A stretch of DNA of 64,000 bases, from NCBI GenBank assembly GCA_964035545.1, contig OZ037768.1, forward strand, positions 22,842,819 to 22,906,818. Reading direction: 5' to 3'. Origin of the DNA: Bugula neritina. Lineage: Eukaryota; Bryozoa; Gymnolaemata; Cheilostomatida; Bugulidae. Shown piece by piece: positions 25,701-34,700 of this stretch. Position 1 is the stretch's first letter, and each line of letters opens with the position of its first letter. Position numbers and translations under genes: made by a program. The notes under the pieces were generated by a model. It searched no databases, had not been told where the DNA came from, and saw only the letters and a program-made list of their open reading frames with translations.

Positions 25701-28700
25701 ATTCATGCTCTGTGACTGAGCCCTTGACATAAGAGCAAACTTAGACATACAATAATCTAAAGATAAAATAACTTCGTCTAGTTCTAATAATAAATCAGAA
25801 AAACCTATGGTATCTGCCAAACTTTCTGAAAGAGCTACACATTTCCTATGATGTTCAGTGATAAGAGTATTGTCAGTACAATCAGCAACTAATCCATTGG
25901 CTTTCTTAATTGCTAAAATAAGGCTGTGCTTGATTTTATAGAATTTGCTATGCCAAGTATTACAGTCAGAAATAGCTTTGTCATAACTAGCCTTTACAGC
26001 TTGATAGTACTCTACTGGACTCATCTTATTAACATAAGCAATGTCTTCCATAGACTCATCTGATGAAACGTATTCCAAAAAGTCATAATGGATAGTTAGA
26101 AAATCTTGATATGTAGATTCAAGCTGAGATCGCAGGCATTCCACTTGTGTAGAGTTGCTACTAGAGATTGCTGATTCTATGAGATTAGTTAGCATTGTTA
26201 CCTTAGACCTCAGAGTAGTACGTTGCTTCTTGAGTATAACTATGTCCTGCCGGTCCATGTCAGCCTCAACAATATTGGTACTGTATCGGTTTGTGTTTGT
26301 GTCTGGTTGCAAGATATGCTTTAACTACTAGCCAACTTGGCAACAGGTTTTCGAGTTTATTAACTGTCAAATCTTACCCTATAAAATGGGAAACATTAGA
26401 AATTGTATAAATAAGTAGTCACAATATAAATCAAAATTCAGAGGAACACTATGAATATTACAGAACCAAAAAATTGACATGAACTATTGTAATTCTAATA
26501 AACTTACAATATTGATGCGTGGATAAAAATCTTAGCCATCACAATACCGAAACCGATAGTTTGTCCATACAAAGTGTGTAAATATGGCGGTTTGATCATG
26601 ATACACTGACTCATGCAGTACAGTGAATGAACTAGCTCCGCCAGCTAATAGTAGCTTTGGTGAAAGCTTTTGAAGCTTGAAAGCTTTAATGATTGGCTGC
26701 CTGCCAATACTTCTGGGTGGCATACCAATACACTGCTCAAACAAGGTTTATTGGGAGTTTTCTTCTTTCTTAGGAATAATTGCTAATATAATGTGATGCC
26801 ACTATAAACAGAAACATTTTCAGCAGTCATAGCCTAGGGTCTAGAGCACTGACCTAGTAAACACAAGGTCAGTGGTTCAATCCCCAGTGAACGCCATTGG
26901 TGATGTTAGGAAGAGCATTCAGTTATAGTTGTTCCTGTGTCACATATGAATACGTCCTTGACCAGCTTATAAAAAACCTTTTCATTAAGGGTTTCTCACA
27001 GGAATAGTGAATATAAGCCCATGTGAGTTTTTTATGCTAGTATTGGGCATGAATCAAATAAATGAGTAGATTTTATATCATTTCATTATTGAAAATTTAG
27101 TTTTGCATCGAACTTCTGCACGTATTTATCCCAGGGTGCACTTCTCTAATAAGTTGGTGTCTTGGCTATTTTTTCTGGCCAAGTTTCGAGTGTCTAAAGC
27201 CAGGTTTGTCCATTTCTTCAGATTAATCTCAGTCGGTGAAGAATTTTCCAACTCCAAATCTGAACAGCTACAAGAGGCAATCCACAAGCAAACGCAGAAT
27301 TATTTCCACAGATATCACTCTGGCTGTATGGAAGAAGTGAAGATGTTTCTTGAGAATGAGGGCTGGGAGTTGTGTCCTGTTCGGCCCTCGTTTACCATAT
27401 ATCAGCTGCAGGTAACACCTTCATACTGTCAGCTGCAGGTAACACCTTCCAGGTTTAGCAGACGTTGCTAAGGTAGATAAACTCTTTTTCAGGACTTCAG
27501 TTTCATGAGAGGCGTGGGTTCAGCCAATCATCTCACAGTTAAAACTAAACTCTTTGCTGGCTCCGATGCTGCCTTGTCAGCAACTTCGGTCTATGATGTC
27601 AGTGGGGTAGCTGATTCATCCACCACTGGCTACTTCTCCTACGACTCCTCCCCCTTTGACGAGCAGCCGGACGAAGAGGTCCAAGAGGATTTCTTAGCAA
27701 CTAACGGCGTGAGTAGACAGTGACCAGTCAGCGTACGTGTTACGAGTTAGTTAGTGTATTATGAGTTAGTTAGTGTATTATGAGTTAGTTAGTGTGTTAC
27801 GAGTTAGATGGTGTGCTACGAGTTAGTTAGTGTGTTACGAGTTAGATGGTGTGCTTTGGGTCAATCGCATTGCAGGCCAACTTTCTGGTTTATTTGTAGT
27901 CAGCATACGATATACATGCATACTCTCTAGCATATAGCCATGTTCCCAATGTGGACAGGTCTTTGCGTGTAATTTAATTCATAATTTTCTAACCTTCCTT
28001 AATTATTTTATAATATGTGTGGTTATCTTCTCTTGCAGGTTTTATGTTCAGTAGATTATAACTGTAACTATACTTTTGATACTTATACACTGGGTGTTTC
28101 AGTCATTGTGTAATATTTCAGGATGACTTCTCATCAGATAGTGATGCAGACGTGGCCAATGAGCTGAAAGCAGATTATATAGATGAGGGTCTGGATTCGT
28201 CTTCCAGGTACGTCTGCAACTACTCTCTGTTTGATACCGATAGAGTCGGTCACATGATGGTCACATGATGGTCACGTGGTGGTCATGTGTGTATCATGCA
28301 TTGTCAGGTGACAGAAAGTATTGCTGGTATAATAACTGGGTGTGAACTTTATATTTCGGGATGTAGAGTAGTTTATGACGTGGCAAAAGGCAAAGGTTCT
28401 TCATTTTTACTAATATATGTCTTAAACCAAGAAAGTGCAACTCCTAAGAATTGAAATTCGTCTAGATACTTGCCATGACTTAAGTTATGAAGAAGTGCTA
28501 ACTGAGAGTGTCTAGTGATTCGATCTCAGATAGTCGAATATTAAAACTTCTATTATTAAAAGCACAAATTTTGCTCCAAGTCATGAAATATAGAGTTTAA
28601 AGCTAAACCTTGGTCACATGATTTCCTGTGTGTATTTGTAGGTCACATGACTCGTACTACCGTAAGCCAACACTAAATCGGGGGAAAAGTCGGGATAAAG

Positions 28701-31700
28701 ACAAACAACTTCACTCGCCAGTGTTGACCAACTCGTCTCTTACAGTTCTCCGTCAGTTTGGTATGTCGTATGAGTCATTATGAGTAGTTGAAGCTTATTG
28801 TAAGTTGTACTCTATTTTTTATACACATTTCAAGTAAACAGGAGGGTGATTGAATCAGCAGCTGTCAGGGGCAGCTATCTTTGCAGGGGGATTTCATTGA
28901 CTATATTATGATAGATGTTATGGTGTATATTTTTACAGACGTACAGTTTATACAGACGTGTAGTTTATGCAGACGTACAGTTTATGCAGACGTGTATTGT
29001 ATACAGACGTATAGTTTATACAGGCGTATAGTTTATACAGACGTACAGTTTATACAGACGTACAGTTTATACAGACGTATAGTTTATGCAGACGTATAGT
29101 CTATGCAGACGTATAGTCTATGCAGACGTGTAGTTTATGCAGACGTATAGTTTATGCAGACGTACAGTCTATGCAGACGTATAGTCTATGCAGACGTGTA
29201 GTCTATGCAGGAAGTGTTATCTTGTAGGAAAGTATATGCGAATGATGACGTTGCTAGAGCCAATAGCTTTCCAAGTGATTACAAGCATGTCACAGCTGTT
29301 TGACTTCTACTTCTATACTGTGAGTATACCTTGTCTTCCTTCATCACTGCCTTTCTATCACTACTATCATGTATTACAATACATTGCTACTGTCGAGTTT
29401 GTAGCTAGCTTTTGCATATTTTTGGAGTTGTCTGTTTAAATCACTTTTTTTGAGGATATAATTCCCAATTATCCTGATTGTGCTCCTGACTATAGTTTTG
29501 TGTTGTTAATATTTCAGGTTTATAAAAGATTTGCTGTTAACAAAATCGTAAGTATGCTTATAAGATTTATTCATTTTATGTGTTAGAATAAATCATAGAC
29601 TGAGTATATCATATCATAGACTGAGTACATCATAGACTGAGTATATCATAGACTGAGTATATCATATCATAGACTGAGTACATCATAGACTGAGTATATC
29701 ATAGACTGAGTATATCATATCATAGACTGAGTACATGATATCATAGACTGAGTATATCATATCATAGACTGAGGAAGCTACTGAGTTAAAGCCAGGAATT
29801 AGTCTCAAGTTGCAGACGACTCTCAAGAGACTAACAGACGAGCTGCAGAGTAACGGCAGCGCAGTGTTCCATGACGTGACGTCACAAGGCAGCAACGCCA
29901 ACCTGTACCTTCTGTCAGAGAAGATAGTAGCCATGGAGTCCCTGTAAGTGTTTCTAATAATACAGATCAGCGTTATGTTATTAGGATTTTATTGTCTTAT
30001 TATATTGTTGTTGTGTTATTTTGTTACTAATGTTCTATTAATTCTATTATCATCATCACTCTAGAGATGGTATAAGGCCTGGCCGAAATATTTACTTGAA
30101 AAATGCCAATTCAAAATATTCTCTTCATTAAACTTCTAGTCAATGACATTTTCCGTTATTACAATATAAGAATATCTTTTTGATATTCTTATACCAAGTT
30201 TATACGTGTCAAGACCATATTTACTGTATGGTGGAGCTGTCCGCGGGTTTTTTCTGTCATCACGACATCAATTTTTTTGAGAAATTTTTGAGGTTGTTGC
30301 TAAAGTGTTGGATTGAGTCTCATTGTAGACTATTTCAGTCTGACGCTTCTCTCCATTACACTTTATCGAGTTAATAGTAAACCTGGATTCACCCGGTGCT
30401 AAACATCTGTGATTACGAGAAATTCTGAGTTACTTGGTGGTGTTTGCTGTATCAGTGATAAGGTTGGCAGCAGTTATGTCACGCGGTGACAGCAAGGCTT
30501 GGTGCACCATTTTTAGCTGTTACTGTACCACACAGCATCACAGCCGCAAAATGATTTGCATCTGGACAGCACCTGTTTAAATAAAGTTTATTAGTATTTT
30601 TAAAATTAAAATATATTTTACTCATACAATTTGCTCCCATTTCTGCTTTAAATATTGTCCTAATTATATGATAATGAAAATAATAAATTTTAAGATACAT
30701 AAAATTTATAGATTATAATGGGCTATGATGTAAAATATTATATTATATTATATTTTGAAATATTCCAACTGATGACAAGTAGTAAGCAAAGACCTTTTTC
30801 TGTTATACTGAAAGTGAGTCATTTACTCCAAATGATTCAATTATTACTCATCTCAAGTGACCAGATTACTGTTTGAATCAGCATCTGTAACCCCGGCAGC
30901 ATTTGAGACAGCACCTGACCTCGGCAGCCATTATTGTATGAATCTTTTAACTTTAATCAGCTACAGTTTGAGGTGTAATTAGATTTGCGTTGACATTCAT
31001 CTCAAAAAGATAAAATAATACCAAATATGTGACTTAACTAATCTAATTTGGCATCTAAGGCAGTCAAAACAAGTCGTGGGTGTAAAACAGTAAAGCAAGG
31101 TGACACTATAGGCCTAACTTGTGGTCATCCCTATTTAGAATTTTACTCACTCAGTTTTTATAATTTAGTTCTGTTATTAGATTATCTCTGCTAGTAGCTT
31201 TCACTATGGTATGCATATCTTCTCATTGCCGTTTCTTGAAGCAAAGCATTGTTTTCAGAAGCCAATAAGAAATTGTTTTAAATATTCTTTCATTTGTAAA
31301 GGATTTTTTAACCTAGCCTTTCAAATCTAGAAATATATTGAATCTATAAATAAATTCTAGGATGGAGAAAAGCTAACATATGCCATGAATGTATGCAAAA
31401 AGTATTTTATCTACATCGTAGAATATATCCAACAGAATACTGCGTGGTTTGGAGTCAGTAAACTTTCTAATGGAACAGAAAGTTTAACTTTAAAATTTCT
31501 AAGCTTCAGATTATGATTTTTCTAGTAACCATGTATTTGTGTGCTAGCCTTAAGTTATCAATAATTGGCACCCTTCCTACCAGCCTGTGTATATTTTGCA
31601 GGGTTTACCTGGCTAAACAGTTTGAGAACCTGCAGCCAAATCTAGAGAAAATCATTCCATCGAGTAAGAGAGCTTTTCTGCAGCAGTTTTACTCTCAGGT

Positions 31701-34700
31701 TGGTTCACCACAAATTAGAGAAAAGAAATTCTGGAACGTTCCAAATATAGAAGAGTTTTTACTTTGTCCAATATTCTAGAATTTTCCAAATTTTTATCAT
31801 AGAGATTCTGTGCGATCCAACGAATAACATGATCGCCTGGCAGTAGCTGGGGTTGTGGTTACATAAGTGTATACCTGTTATTTCTATTGCAGACTATAAT
31901 GACGATATCGGAGTTACGATACCCTGTATATCTATCGGCCACTGACAGATTATTGAACCAGGAGCATATAGTTGGTCTCATCAATTCTGTTAAGTGGGAC
32001 ATCAAAGAAATCATGTCCCAACATAACAACTACGTAGAAGTCATATTAAATGTAAGTCTGACAATGATGTCTAAATATATATTATGTTATGAAGCATTAA
32101 TTATTTATACCTACTAAATATTTTTAATTCTGAGAGAATTAATTGATTTGGTTTAGCTTAATTCAAAAATCAATACAGACATGAGCAAAGCCACTCGTTC
32201 AATATATTTTTAGTGTATTAGATATTATATGAGCCTTACATAATATGCCTGAAGGCTATGGAAAAATTTTGCCCACAGCTTTTCACTGATCAAATTAACA
32301 GCAGCTATTTGGCTGAGTTAGGAATGAGACTGCCTTAACCTAACCAAACATGACACTGAGTGAGTGAGTGAAAGGGGATATGTGAGAGCATTTGTTTGGC
32401 ATGACAAGTGCTAGCATGTGCTCACTTGTTGTCACCCAATAACCATGTATTGTTGGTTGACAAGCACTTGTTCAAACTGTCAATGAACACCTTGCAAGCA
32501 CCTTGCTCTTCACAACACGTTTGACAATAATTATCCACTAATTGTTGTGTTGACTTAATTAAGTACAGCTATTATCCAGGCTTTTATCTTGTCTTTTGTT
32601 TTGGTGAGCATAAAGACACTGTACTGGCTCACATCTCACACCCATTTGCATTTTTTATTCACTGGATCTGTGAGTTTATTGCAGCTATTCATGCAGTGGG
32701 GATAATTTCATATTTTAAATGGAACGTTAGGTTATGACATTTATTAGCACTATTACAGGCTCTAGTATGTTGTTTGTTGGTGTCTGTCTGTGTGTCTGTC
32801 TGTATGTATGTCTGTATGTCTCTCTGTCTGTGTGTCTGCTACACTATGTCTGTCTGTTACTCGCCAGGAGTTCCAGAGGTTCTCGGAAAGGCTACTGGAA
32901 ATAGGTCAGCACGTTCCTGTCTCCGCAGACGTGACGGCAGTTCTCTGGCAGCAGTGTGGGAGATTGGCAGCACAGGCCTTTGTTGAAGGGTGAGTCCATG
33001 ACTCATCGTGTAGTACATATAGCACTATATGATAATATATAATATGACAATATAGTGTAGTATCCCAGTGTTGCTCTGTAGAATCACGGGTGGGTGACCC
33101 ACCCCCTTTCTTTAGTTGCAGTGATTGAAGGTATCAGTTTAACATGAGAGTTTATTATGAACGAATTTTATTGACCATTACTCATGTTTCAAACTACCTA
33201 ATGTCCTTTTTGTGTCCCTTAATACAGTATTACTGTATTACAGTAATACTGTATTACAGTATTACAGTATTACAGTAATACTGTATTACAGTATTACAGT
33301 AATACTGTAATACCATCAGCTACTGTAATATCTTCGACTACTTATTCACTGGCCAACAGTTCAAGTGGCATATTTATTACTTGGTCAGTATAAAGTAATT
33401 ACATGCTGCCAGCTGCAGTATGATTAATTTATTGTTCAGAATGCTGTCTATACTCTTATAAGTTGTAGCATAATGGCTTTATAAATAACTTACTTTTATT
33501 GCATATTAATACTCAGAATATGTGATGATTCTGTTATTACTGTTACTTATGATTACAGCATAACCCCATCATCAGCTCTTATATCAGTTAGTGGATATGC
33601 AACTGTTTCTTATATCCTGGAGTTTAAAATAGGTTGTAGTTGTCTAAAAGTTATTTGTTGTAATTAATTAATTCTATAGCAGTTTGCTAAAATTTAATCA
33701 TTCTTTTGTTATGAATTTGATTTTAAAAATCAATAAAAAATTTAACCTAGTAAAACCTACAATAAGTTTGTCAATACGTTTGAAGTCTGATGTTTTATTT
33801 TTGTTTCGTTGAAAATAGAAATTGGTTTTTAACTTAAAACATTTCTGTAGATTACCAAGTATGATTATATTAATATAATTGTATTGTATAATATATTATA
33901 TACATATTATATTGTATATTTTATTTTATTCTATATGTTATATATATATTTTATTTTATTATATATAATTTTATATAATATACTATTCTATATTGTGTTG
34001 TTTTATATATTATATCATTTTATGTATTATATCATTTTATATATTATATTATTTTATATATTATATTGCGTTTACAGATATTCGTGTGTCAAGAAATGCT
34101 CAGCAGAAGGCAGGGCTCTCATGCAGCTCGACTTTCAGCAGTTCCTGTTGAAGTTTGAGAAGATAACTGGGACCAGGTGAGTTGGTTGAAGGTGAATAAG
34201 TCGTGAGGTAGTTGTAAAGTAGCTTTAGTGTGGGGGGTAGGTGCACCGCCCGTTATGGAGGTGGTATTAGTAGCTTCTCGTATAGAATGTGTCTATAGAT
34301 AACTTGAGTGAGTGGTTATATTACACAACCTTTACAATTGTTCAGTGACTCAATGAGTTACTGTACATTGTATTAGAGAAGTCCCACCACTCTGCGTGAT
34401 GACTTTAGAGTATAACTATGAACGTAAGGTGTTCTTGCCTAGCCTGGGATTCAAACTCATCATGTCTCGTCAAGAAGGGCAATGCTTCAGTGAAACACTC
34501 CGGGCTCCTTTCAGGGTGTAAACAAACGCTGTTGTCGTGGTGATGGTACTTACTTCTCTTGTGTTTTTGTTTCTAGGCCGGTGGCGGGCAGAGAGTATGT
34601 GGAGACGTACATCAAAGCGTATTACTACCCTGAGGACACACTCGACACCTGGGTGAAGGACCATAAGGTGTGTATATAGGACAGTAGTTGGAGTTATTCC

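Larger units (their letters stand above)
20554..26732 (-). mobile_element. Full-length BEL/Pao LTR retrotransposon in VPS50 intron 10
   Basis: A 6179-bp element is bounded by two 451-bp LTRs (TG...CA on the plus strand) that look identical by eye and by a 5-bp target duplication, CTGCT, at 20549-20553 and 26733-26737. A single open frame on the minus strand (21234-26312) carries gag-like, protease-like, RNase H-remnant and integrase regions in BEL/Pao order. The element sits antisense in VPS50 intron 10 (20515-27221) without touching an exon. Indistinguishable LTRs and an unbroken frame imply recent insertion. I could not place a convincing primer-binding site or polypurine tract. Confidence 0.95.

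Noticed and set aside
34420..34500. Minus-strand GAGTTTGAATCCCAGG resembling a pol III B box
   Set aside because: No A box at the right distance and no tRNA-like folding.
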